This document shows, one piece after another, positions 9,803 through 18,877 of a stretch of 64,000 nucleotides of DNA. The stretch is from Aphanomyces cochlioides (Eukaryota; Oomycota; Saprolegniomycetes; Saprolegniales; Verrucalvaceae): the NCBI GenBank assembly GCA_019828595.1, contig JAHQRK010000003.1, positions 992,001 through 1,056,000 of the forward strand. Direction: 5' to 3'. Every line of letters starts with the position of its first letter. Position 1 is the first letter of the stretch. The notes under the pieces were generated by a model. It ran no database searches. It worked only from the letters and a program-made list of their open reading frames with translations, and was not told where the DNA came from. A program made the translations under genes and the position numbers.

Positions 9803-11183
9803 TAGTGATAGAGTTTTACAAGAACCTTTGATACTTTATGTTCTATAGTTGAAATACAGTACCATAGTCATCATGACTATAAATCGTCTTGAAAGCCACT
9901 TTATAATCATCGAAAATATTGTCTTTTCATCCAAATTTGTATTTTTTTACCAAAATCGAATTCTATTCCAAATCGATTCGATCATACTGAAGTCAAGTAT
10001 AAATTGAAAGTATGTCAAACGTCCCAAATTAATTACACGTGTGTCTGGGTGTGTTTTGCGTGAATTAGGTAAATACTCGATTCTGATTGGCTGAGCGATT
10101 TGCAGATCGATTTAAAAAATCGATACATCTGCTGCAACTATGATAGAAACATGATCAATTTGTATTGGAGTGTGATAGGAAATCTATCACAGTTGCCTGA
10201 AATCCGTTTTCAATAAATGTTTTTGACTTGATTTCAGTATACAAATCTGAAATGTGCTCAACAAACGAATATTGGCAGATATCAAGCATCATGCACTCGC
10301 ATGCTTAATTAAAGTCTAGCCGACAAATAAAGAAGCCCTGAATCTTTGTTGAACGTCTAGCACAGATATAAGCTATACTAGCTACAACACAACACCACGA
10401 TTGTTCGCGTGTTATGCGCCCACTCGCTTATTTATACTGGAAGCATATTCAAATGGCTAAAGCACAAAACACAAAACACTGTAGATTTCATGAATTTCAT
10501 ACGATTCATGAATTAAAGCACAAGCAATAGTCAAAAGTGATGACGGATTTGATCTCCACACCTTCGCCTCACAACTCATTATCCTATCAAGTTTTGACGT
10601 TGCAACGTCAAAGTTTGAATGATTGTTGCATATTGAGTGTGGGATAATTCAATTGATTATTGCTCTACTGCCTACTGCTCATGAGGTAGTGGAGAGATGC
10701 GAGAACTATCACAATTCGTGTGTGTAAAATGTAATTAGACTGCAGTGCAGGTGTTCAAAGTGTCGATTTGACATTTGAATAGCCCGGTTTGGGGAACGAC
10801 GAGCAACGCATACCGAGTACCTCTACGTGTTGAATGTAATCAAAGGTTTCCTTTTCTGTCTTTCTTGTTAAACTTATCTGTGAATGCTCCACGAGGTTCA
10901 TGGTCTGTTTTCGTCTACCAATTCAATTCATCAGATTAACTTCCAATCATATTGCGTTATATGGTGTGATAGGATTCCTATCACAGTTGCCGTCATTATA
11001 TACATTTCGGACCCCCTCACAATTTCGAATGAAATTGACAATACCTCCATGTTTTGGAGACTCTCAATAATTAATCGATATAAATGATTCACATTAAAGA
11101 GGTCCCACTGTTCTTTCGACAATGACATTCTGCAGTCCAACCAGTTTATCACAAGGCTGGCCAACAGACTGAGGGCCATTAAC
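9803..11183. other. AT-rich gene-free region with repeats
   Basis: No convincing gene. Part of it (about 9930-10100) resembles 58745-58915 and is a dispersed repeat. It also holds a perfect 20-bp palindrome at 10593-10612 and a related palindromic motif twice (10172-10190 and 10966-10984), each followed by AGTTGCC. The minus-strand open frame at 10931-11479 overlaps the Myb gene antisense and is judged spurious. Confidence 0.6.
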
Positions 11184-11950
11184 ATGGTCGAATCTTCGCT
11201 GGAAGTCGCTGTCGTTAACGTCGCCATGGTGTCCCTGCTGAAGACTTCAAGAAGGAGAGGAAGACGAGATTTGCTTACAAAGAAACGGACGATAACAAGT
11301 TGCTGCAAGAGATCCTTAGCGACGACGGCCTTTTCGTCGATGGCGCCAAGGAAGTCTTGCAGTGGCGTGGTATCCACAAACGTCTGCACAGTGGTGGAAT
11401 GGATGTGAGTGAGCACAGTCTCAAACGCCGCCTCAAGACGATCTACGATTCTTTCTGTTTGGCCGAACGAGCATCTCAAACAGCCTCAGGTTCGATCACA
11501 AATCTCTATTTTGGATCAAGTTTGTAACTAGGTGTTGAAGAGTCGCTCGACGAAAAGACACAATTGCTCCAAGAGTACCACGAACTTCTATGCGAGCGAC
11601 AAGTTGTCGAAGCTGAGAAGAAGAAGACGACGAATGATCGCGAAAAGAGAAATGAGGACGGCGGCCGTGCGCTTCGCGATGCGGCATTGGGCAGTATCGA
11701 GCGAATTTCAACTCACGATGACGAGAGATATGCCACAAAATTCGACGTCAATGAGAGTCTAAAAGAAACTCTGCGTGTGCGTATTATGGAACACGAAGAT
11801 CAAGCGGATTTGAAGCGCCGGCGCTTGGATCTTGACAATCGTCTTATCTCTTTGCAGGAAAACATGATTGAATTGCAGAAGGAAGCGACAAGAATGCAGC
11901 ATGAGACCATGAAGGTCATGACAGCACTGATCGAGAAGGTGCAAAAATAA
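11184..11950 (+). CDS. Myb/SANT-like Harbinger companion protein
   Basis: Three exons (11184-11204, 11252-11489, 11532-11950) give 225 residues. The first exon codes only for MVESSLE; splicing of a 47-bp intron restores the frame KERKTRFAYKETDDNKLL. A basic start, acid-rich helix and conserved tryptophan (KEVLQWRGIHKRL) suggest a SANT-like DNA-binding fold. A long coiled coil follows (EYHELLCERQVVEAEKKK up to MTALIEKVQK). It converges on the Harbinger transposase at 12145-13239 and is probably its second gene. Confidence 0.6.
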
Positions 11951-12144
11951 TATAATCTTCTCCGTGAAATTAATATTACTAATTAGTTAAATATAAATAT
12001 TTTTTTGTTTTGACATAGGAATACATTAATATCGAAATATATATCTTGGTATTTGTATACATATATTAAAATTATTTGTTCTTGTAGTATATCATTTGAT
12101 TGATATTTAAATTAAAACATAAAAGTTAAAAAATCAAGTACATT

Positions 12145-13239
12145 TTATTCAATCAAATATTTTTCCAAAGACGGGGGGGACAGATTGAAGAATTGGCTTG
12201 TTTGGTTGCCGCCGCTGACGCATGCAAGGCAATTTGTGAGGAGAACGCCGATCAGGTACATTTTGGCTACAGGGGAGAGGAAAACCTTGAGATTTTTCTT
12301 GTAGTCGAGAAAAGCCCAATACCGCAAAATGCCAGCAAAGCACCATTCGACTGAAACACGGGCCGAACTCATCCTTTTGTTGAACGTAGCTTGCGCTGGC
12401 GTGATGATCGCTCCCTTGTAGGGACTGAGAAGCCACGAACGGAGAGGGTAGGCAGGGTCGCCGTAGATATAGGTTCCAGGTGGCGCATGTGAGAGCAACT
12501 TGTGTCCAATTCCACTTTCTTTTAGTAGAATAACGTCATGTCGGCGGCCTTCGATGGGACCGTACATGGACACAATAAGACCGTTAGCTAGTACGACGCT
12601 TTGGAACTTGATTGAATGGACTCGCTTATGTCCATTATAAGCTTGCCGTTGAAAATATGTCGGGCGAGATGTTGGCCGCACAGTCCCATCAATGAAAGCA
12701 GCACAAGAGGTATCAATGCCAGTCTTTCTCGAAATTGCTTGACTCGATGAGGCAGTACAAGTCTTCACGATTGCAGCGTCGAACTCAATTTTGGTTTTGT
12801 ACTTCGTGTAAAGCAAATTCAATACATGAAAAAAGATCCTACAAAGCTCAGAAGGCTCTCTACCAAACATCATCGAGAGCTCAATCCACCGATTAGGATA
12901 ACTCATGCGACGTAAGAGAATCAATATACCATCTATAGCACTTTCGTTTAGTCTACTCGTCGTAACGAGAACCTCAGGCAGCCGCATACTGACAAGAAGA
13001 CGGGTAATCTCGTCTTTGTGAAAACGGAACAATGCCAGGCACGTTTGGTCGCACACAGAGCTCAGCTTGAATCGCTCTTGGGAAATCATAAGTCTTTCGC
13101 GGATTGAACGACGGAGCAGCAAGAAAATCAGGTCGTCGGAGCTCGCAGCAAGGAGCACCAGTATGGTCGGGTTCATTCCTTCTGTCGAAGGAATTGTACC
13201 TGAGACAAACAGCATAACCTCTCTCACTCGCATGTCCAT
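12145..13239 (-). CDS. PIF/Harbinger transposase, intact frame
   Basis: A single 364-residue frame with the DDE_Tnp_4 catalytic set: AAFIDGTVRPTSRP (first Asp), YIYGDPAYPLRSWLLSPYKG (second Asp) and RVSVEWCFAGILRYW (Glu). The N-terminal half has a helical region (MMFGREPSELCRIFFHVLN) that normally precedes the catalytic core. No stop or frameshift is seen. It faces the Myb-like gene at 11184-11950 tail to tail, as in two-gene Harbinger elements. I could not find convincing terminal repeats for the pair. A Tc1 fragment abuts within 30 bp of the start, so the right end must be very close to 13240-13268. Confidence 0.85.
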   Translation of the reverse strand: MDMRVREVMLFVSGTIPSTEGMNPTILVLLAASSDDLIFLLLRRSIRERLMISQERFKLSSVCDQTCLALFRFHKDEITRLLVSMRLPEVLVTTSRLNESAIDGILILLRRMSYPNRWIELSMMFGREPSELCRIFFHVLNLLYTKYKTKIEFDAAIVKTCTASSSQAISRKTGIDTSCAAFIDGTVRPTSRPTYFQRQAYNGHKRVHSIKFQSVVLANGLIVSMYGPIEGRRHDVILLKESGIGHKLLSHAPPGTYIYGDPAYPLRSWLLSPYKGAIITPAQATFNKRMSSARVSVEWCFAGILRYWAFLDYKKNLKVFLSPVAKMYLIGVLLTNCLACVSGGNQTSQFFNLSPPSLEKYLIE

Positions 13240-13267
13240 GTATAGTCAATTTTATAGTTGAATTGGC

Positions 13268-13561
13268 GTGCGCAATCGCCTTTCGCAAGATGCAGTTGAA
13301 AGTGCTTTTATGGCACTGCCCTCTGATACGCTTTCGCGTACTTTCATCACACTGCAAAAAGTATTTGGCTTATCAATCGCGCTACGCGGATCAAATGCCT
13401 ACAAGCTTCCCCACCTAAAGAAGTCAAGTTCCGATATCGATTGCTCAACTTACAACGTCGAATGCAGCACGGAATCGGCTGAATTGGCACTACTCAGTTT
13501 GAATTGTCGACTTGAAGAGGAGGCCAGTCTTGCTGACAGATTTGATTCTTTGATATTATAA
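13268..13561 (+). pseudogene. Tc1/mariner transposase C-terminal fragment
   Basis: The translation QDAVESAFMALPSDTLSRTF, then ITLQKVFG, NAYKLPHLKK and STYNVECS, aligns by eye with the end of the mariner-like transposase at 17770-18000 (DELIVAVQESFSELPVATL, TFLTLQKVM, NYKMPHMKK, SFNVQCS). Only the last quarter remains, cut where the Harbinger pair begins. The fragment is decayed. Confidence 0.75.
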
Positions 13562-13895
13562 TAAAGAGGTTTTTTGCGTTTCTATGCGTTTGCAATCATA
13601 CTGAAACTAAGTCTTTTTAAATCCAACAATTCTTCTTGGAAAAATCAAATTCCAGAATCCAACAATTCTTCTTGGACAGAGTAGTATACTATAGACTTAT
13701 CTATGCCTTATATTATTGTGCCTTGCAAACGCTTTGACGCTGGATTTAAGCTCTCAAAACAACGATACAGTGCGTTACAGAGCCGATTTAATCAACGTTG
13801 ATTAAGGTTCTATTCTTCGATGATTTAAGATTTCGAACAATTCCAGGGGAGTAAGTTTCCTCATAAGGCATTCAAGAAATCTACAGAAACACGAC

Positions 13896-14762
13896 ATGAG
13901 CAGTCAAGTACCAATGCCTCAACGAGTTGGCGTGACCCTGGCGGTCAAGATTGGAAAACCTCGTGGTAATAGCCGAACGTTGGCTGAAAAAGAGCCAACA
14001 ACATTGTATTACGATGTTGCAGAGGACTCCTACGCATCGATTCGATGTCGGATATCAGAGAGGGTTAAAGACATCGTTGAAAGGTACAATTCTGCACACT
14101 CAGCAGCTCGGCCAAAATCAACTTTGATATATGATTCCAGTTTTATCGTACTAGTGAAGCAAGCTGTCAACACGAAGCAAGCTGATTACATCATCGCGAG
14201 CGACAGCAATTTCAAAGCCACAGCTAAAGTGGCATGGTCAAATCATTGTAAAAAGGCAAATCCGGGTGATTTCTCCCTCGAACTTTTTGTATATCTAGAA
14301 AAAGACGACCAAAGTGCTCAACAAATTCGACGAGCAACATCGGAGAGAGTTGCTCAAATGTCCCAACGAATACTATCAGTCGAATGACAACGACAACCTG
14401 GTCCAAGCGAACTACAGTACCTTAGTACTACTTTTGCACGTCAAATCGAGACGCCAGATTTCATCAACCTTCCCCAAAATCGAACAACCCAACAACTCCG
14501 ACATATTGACGAGCAATTAGACCGCATCAATCGTTCACACGAGTCCAATATTGCACCTTCCTCGAGTGAATACTGTGAAATTCGAATGGAGTTGAACGGC
14601 GTTATCTTGCCAATACGAGTCAACATTGCCGATATTCAAAAATCATTGGGACTTCCACCATATCCTCTGATCGCTCCATTTCGTCCCCCAGTCCACGCTT
14701 ATGAGCCAACACGGAATATTGATGATGTAGACCATGAGGAGGATCCTGAATATCAGCTTTAA
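13896..14762 (+). CDS. Unknown companion protein of DD34E element
   Basis: Reading frame from ATG 13896 to TAA 14762, interrupted only by TGA at 14385. That stop falls in a candidate 39-bp GT..AG intron (14379-14417) whose removal keeps the frame, giving 275 residues. The N-terminus is basic (MSSQVPMPQRVGVTLAVKIG), the middle predicted alpha/beta (KSTLIYDSSFIVLVKQAV, ADYIIASDSNF), and the C-terminus has a helical stretch then an acidic tail (RNIDDVDHEEDPEYQL). I do not recognise a domain. The location between the terminal repeats implies it travels with the element. If the intron is not real, the protein stops at 163 residues. Confidence 0.55.
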
Positions 14763-14793
14763 GGTGAAATTAAATTTGTATTATCCATGTTGC

Positions 14794-15801
14794 TTAGTTT
14801 TCAAATGCAAATTTCTCCTTGGCAAGGTCGCTAGCTTCGTAGCCACTGAGGTGGAAAAGATTCAAACCCATTTGGCAAGGCTCATTAGTTTCCATACAGC
14901 ACGCTAATCCTGCATCAAGTGTTCGTTTGATGTCGTACCTGAAAGCAAGTGGATATTTTTGGATCCAATATTTCAATTGAGCGAACGCAATTTCAATTGG
15001 ATTCAAGTGGGGGCAGTATGGAGGTAAAAAAAATAGCAAAGCTCCCTTGTCGTGAACCGCATCTTCGAGTTCTTTGTACATATGAATTTTGCGTTGTCAA
15101 GGATCAAGATTGATCTTGGCAATGGCCATGGGTTCATGTATGGAATAATTTTCTCGCAAGGACACGACGAAACAAGGATCTGTCAAATGTGCCTTCGGTA
15201 TAATCCCAACCAAAAATCCATTGCAATCGAAGCCAGCAAAGATTGAAACTCTCTGGCCACGGGAAAAGGGTAGAGTAACAATAGCTGTAGTGTTCCGACG
15301 GGACCAAGCAAACTTACGCAAGGCATCTCGACCATCTTTAGAGGTTTCGTCAACGAAAACCAATTGACTGGGATTGCTGTAAAATGGCTGTAACCTATCG
15401 TAATACATTTGAACCTCGTACTGGGAACTTTCGCGTGCACGCTTCTCTAAGACTTTACGTGACAACCCTAGATCAAAACGCAAAGCTCGGCATTTTGTCG
15501 ATGTACTCGTATTGCCAAGATTCAGAAAATGATAAACCAGTTCAGCTCTGAGCTCCTCAAGATAAAAGCATGGATGTTGGGATACGTAGTTGTTCACAAA
15601 GTCCACAACTACTTTCGGCCATCGGGAAGTCCTTTTGTCAACTTTTTTCATACTAACATTTCCTGTTTGTTTGAACTGCTGGTTCCAACGAATGATCGAA
15701 CGTGCAGACATACCCAAGATTACACTTACGTCTTCGATGGATATCGCGTAGACATAGCGTAAGACAATTGATCGCCATCTCATGTCCTTGCTGTGAGTCA
15801 T
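14794..15801 (-). pseudogene. DD34E IS630/Tc1-like transposase, frame-disrupted
   Basis: The N-terminus has a helix-turn-helix (RYVYAISIEDVSVILGMSAR, SIIRWNQQF) as in paired-like Tc1/IS630 transposases. The catalytic core shows LVFVDETSKDGR (first Asp), SILILDNAK (second Asp) and PHLNPIEIAF (Glu), with 34 residues between the last two. The segment from about 15150 to 15088, carrying NPWPLPRSILILDNAK, lies in a different frame from both sides, and the outer frame has a TGA there. Two small indels must have occurred, one near 15150 and one in the run of four A near 15089. The copy is therefore probably inactive. Confidence 0.85.
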
Positions 15802-16339
15802 GGCAAGAGGGTGATGGTTTGCGTTAAGTAAATTGGGATTGCACTATATTTGGATTAGCCAAAGGTCACGAAGCTTTATCAAGATGACAAAGAATTGCAT
15901 ATTTACATGCGTCAAACGACGGGAATAACGATAAAGCGTTGTTTCAGTTCGATTCTTCCCCAGAACAATTTCACTGCGAATTAGGACCAAACAAACGATA
16001 CACTATGCTTTATTCTTTGAAAGATATGTATAAAGCAATCGTTACAAGGCAATAAAGGAATGTTTAAAGGTGTCGAATAGCCAAAATCTCTGCAAGGCAC
16101 AATATAATCTATAGTATAATCTCGATTTGCGCAAAGTCTCTATTGTCGTGCCAAACTATCTCCACCTGAAACCCTGCACCCCCAATCATCTCGCACCCAA
16201 CAGTCTCTCTCGTCGTCCATTGACAAAGCCAGAGCTCGTACAGTACAGAGGGCTGGTAAATATACACGTACAGTGGTACTAAGTTTTGATTGGCTAAATC
16301 TTGAGATCACCTAGAGTTTAACAGTACTTGTATCAAATA

Positions 16340-18177
16340 CTACTCCGGTCCATTTTACTTGCTACGGTTCTGTTTTGATTGGCGGCATTTTTCTAATACA
16401 TCCCCTTTCAGGTTTATGATTGGCTCATTAGAAAGAACAAGATTCCAGCTTTGATTGGCTGTATAGAGAGCGCGCCAATTCCTCCTGAATCAGGAGTTAT
16501 GAGCCGCGAAAGCAAGGACAACGTACAGCTGAGATTTAATTCCGTTCGCTGTGAGCTCATTAATTCATTTCAATCCTTCTCAACGAGTCTACAGCATCGC
16601 CAGCACCATCTAAATGTCTCGGACTTCTTCCTGCGAGAACAATCAACCCCAGGGGACGACAAAGGCTCAACGAGAGCTCTCAATCGACGAGCGCCGCATG
16701 GCATACGAAACGCTGCTCAGAACTATGGTGAACGGCCAGCTCCCATACGGTGCTGTGTCTAAGGTGGCTGAGCAGTTCCGTTGCCATCGCACGACTATAT
16801 CACGTCTCTGGGCACGCGCCCATCGATCCTCCCTGCGCGGTGATCTGGTCGCCGACATTGCATCAAGAAAGCAAGGTATTTACTCTGAAACTTTATATTT
16901 TCGTCGATTACATTGAATTGTGGGAGTATATATTTTAAGAGGTTACTTTGTTTAGGAAATTGTGGAAAGCCAAGAATGCGGTCGTCAGACGCAATTGAAG
17001 AGGCCGTCAAAGCTGTGGCGCAGGAAGACCGCCAAAATCTGCGCACGCTTGCTGCCAAGTGCAACGTCCCCAAGACGACAATCTTACGTCATATGGCTGA
17101 AGAAAGGAGACTTAAGGCTCGCTCAAATCGCATCAAGCCGCTCCTCTCTGACGAAAACAAGAAAAAACGACTGCGATTTGCACTGGGATTCCTTCAGCCT
17201 GGGTTGCATGGAGCCCACTTCTTTGAGAACATGTACAACCGAGTACATGTTGATGAGAAGGGGTTCTATGTAGCTCAGGTTAAAAGAATATCCTATGTCT
17301 ATGAGGACGAAGAGCCTTGCGATCTGCTAAGTCGACCAGCTTTATCACCAAGGTCATGTTCCTCGCGGCCGTTGCCCGCCCGCGATACGATGCACATGCC
17401 AGAAAGCAGTTTGATGGCAAACTGGGAATCTGGCCGTTCGTGTCGTACGTTGCCGCTGCTCGGAGAAGCAAGAACAGACCAAAAGGCACAATTGAAACCG
17501 TGGCGAAGAGTGTGGACAGCGAGGCGTACAGAGAGTGCATCATGCGGAACGTTGTCCCCGCAATACTGTCAAAGTTTCCCCATGCCTACCTGCAGCGTGG
17601 TGTGGTCATACAACAAGACAACGCTGGGCCACACGGTTGCATTTCTTCAGGGTTCCTTTGTTCTGAGGGCTTCAGTAACATTAGCGTTGCTAATCAGCCT
17701 GCGCACAGTCCAGATTTCAACATTTTAGATCTAGGAATATTTAATGCTATTCAAAGCCGCCAGCAACAAAAGAAATCTCGCACTATAGACGAGCTTATTG
17801 TTGCTGTGCAGGAGTCGTTCTCCGAGTTGCCTGTAGCTACACTAGCGAAGACTTTTCTCACCTTACAAAAGGTGATGGAAAGCTCTATGGAGATTCATGG
17901 ATGCAACAATTACAAAATGCCTCACATGAAAAAGGACTCTACTGTGAAAGATCTATCGTCCTTCAATGTCCAATGCTCTCCGTCGGTGTATGCTAGTGCC
18001 ATCCACCACCTTAATTCCCAAGAATAAGTAGTGGTAATAAAAAAGAAATACATGATTATATTTTTCTGCACCATTATGAGTTTACAAGATTCAATACAAA
18101 ATTTAAGATAAACATAAATGAAAGAGTATACTTTAATCAAGAGTAAACACCGTAGCAAGTAAATTGGACCGGAGTAG
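16340..18177. mobile_element. Tc1/mariner-like element nested in an older element
   Basis: Inverted ends CTACTCCGGTCCATTTTACT (from 16340) and the complement of AGTAAATTGGACCGGAGTAG (to 18177) agree at nearly every base and are flanked by TA (16338-16339 and 18178-18179). The element is 1838 bp and carries one transposase gene. The 5' stretch 16380-16480 repeats TGATTGGCT-type (reverse CCAAT) motifs several times and may be its promoter. Confidence 0.85.
16614..18027 (+). pseudogene. Tc1/mariner-like transposase with frameshift
   Basis: Two exons (16614-16875 and 16956-18027) with an 80-bp intron. N-terminal helix-turn-helix segments (YGAVSKVAEQFRCHRTTISR; LRTLAAKCNVPKTTILRH) precede a catalytic core with NRVHVDEKGFY, GVVIQQDNAGPH and HSPDFNILDLGIFNAIQ. 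The second-to-third acidic spacing is about 36, and the last residue appears to be Asp. The usual Trp after VDEK is Gly. The frame shifts at about 17313: YVYEDEEP is followed in another frame by LRSAKSTSFITKVMFLA. Exon lengths sum to 1334, one base short, so a single deletion accounts for it. Otherwise complete to the C-terminus. Confidence 0.85.
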
Positions 18178-18498
18178 TAATATATTTTTGATAACAAATC
18201 TCGTACTTAGGATATTTGAGCTATGCTATATGCTCAAAATTCTTGAATTTTGATTAATTGTGAAATATAATCTATACCTTTTCAATAACAATTTGTCTTT
18301 GCCTTATATTCATCGATTGGCTTAAATTTTGCACTATGATCGAATAAAGTTTCCAAGTCATGTGTAATGAGATTGGAGGATCCATGTTTCCTTCAAAATA
18401 TTATACCTTTTGAATTTTATGGCATTATTTTATACAGTGCAAAGGAGTGAGGCCAAAACTGCAAGTACCACTGTACGTGTATATTTACCAGCCCTCTG

Positions 18499-18877
18499 TA
18501 ATTCCATCAAGGTGCATCGTCTGTAGCACAACGCCAAGCGCAAGGACAAAAACTCTCGTCGGTGAAACCTCGGCGCTCGTTCGTGGCGTTGGCGAGTCGA
18601 TTGCGGGCAGTTTGTCTCCAAAATTAGATTCCCCATCACTCGACGGACGTTGATGTCACGGCGGAATTCTATGTCCAACCCGACATACAAATTTCAAGTC
18701 ATTTGGGTTTCGCTGGCTTTTATCTTGAAATTTGTATGTCGAATACGAGAAATATTCTCCATAGAGATAAAAAGAACGGTACCCTAACTATTTTTGGGCG
18801 AGCGGAAGGAGGAAGTTTCATGATCCAGACAGAAGGAAGGCCAGACGAATGCCATCCACTCTGTCTTCTGCGACGAG
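18499..18877. other. Gap between transposon and kinase gene
   Basis: About 380 bp with no gene. A near-palindromic pair, ATACAAATTTCAAG near 18684-18697 and CTTGAAATTTGTATGTCGAA near 18724-18743, forms an inverted repeat about 30 bp apart. The remainder is probably the kinase promoter. Confidence 0.4.

Larger units (their letters stand above)
13689..16114. mobile_element. Two-gene DD34E IS630/Tc1-type element
   Basis: The left end reads CTATAGACTTATCTATGCC and the right end, on the complement, CTATAGATTATATTGTGCC. Both continue into a shared TATTGTGCCTTGCA block, and TA flanks each side (13687-13688 and 16115-16116). Inside are a 275-residue unknown protein on the plus strand and a DDE transposase on the minus strand, converging with 31 bp between their stops. 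Simple Tc1/mariner elements carry one gene, so the companion gene is unusual. Size is about 2.4 kb. Confidence 0.7.
16246..18498. mobile_element. Older inverted-repeat element split by a mariner-like insert
   Basis: About 34 bp starting CAGAGGGCTGGTAAATATAC at 16246 recur as an exact inverted copy ending at 18498 (GTATATTTACCAGCCCTCTG). TA lies outside both ends (16244-16245 and 18499-18500). The arms between these ends and the inner element (16246-16339 and 18178-18498) have no transposase. This looks like a short non-autonomous TA-target element that later received the mariner-like insert at 16340-18177. Confidence 0.7.

Noticed and set aside
10931..11479. 182-codon minus-strand frame
   Set aside because: It overlaps the SANT-like gene antisense and extends into AT-rich DNA without recognisable motifs.
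14385..14387. In-frame TGA as a selenocysteine codon
   Set aside because: EEFSEC is present, but this gene is in a transposon, the TGA context shows no redox motif, and a 39-nt intron explains it better.
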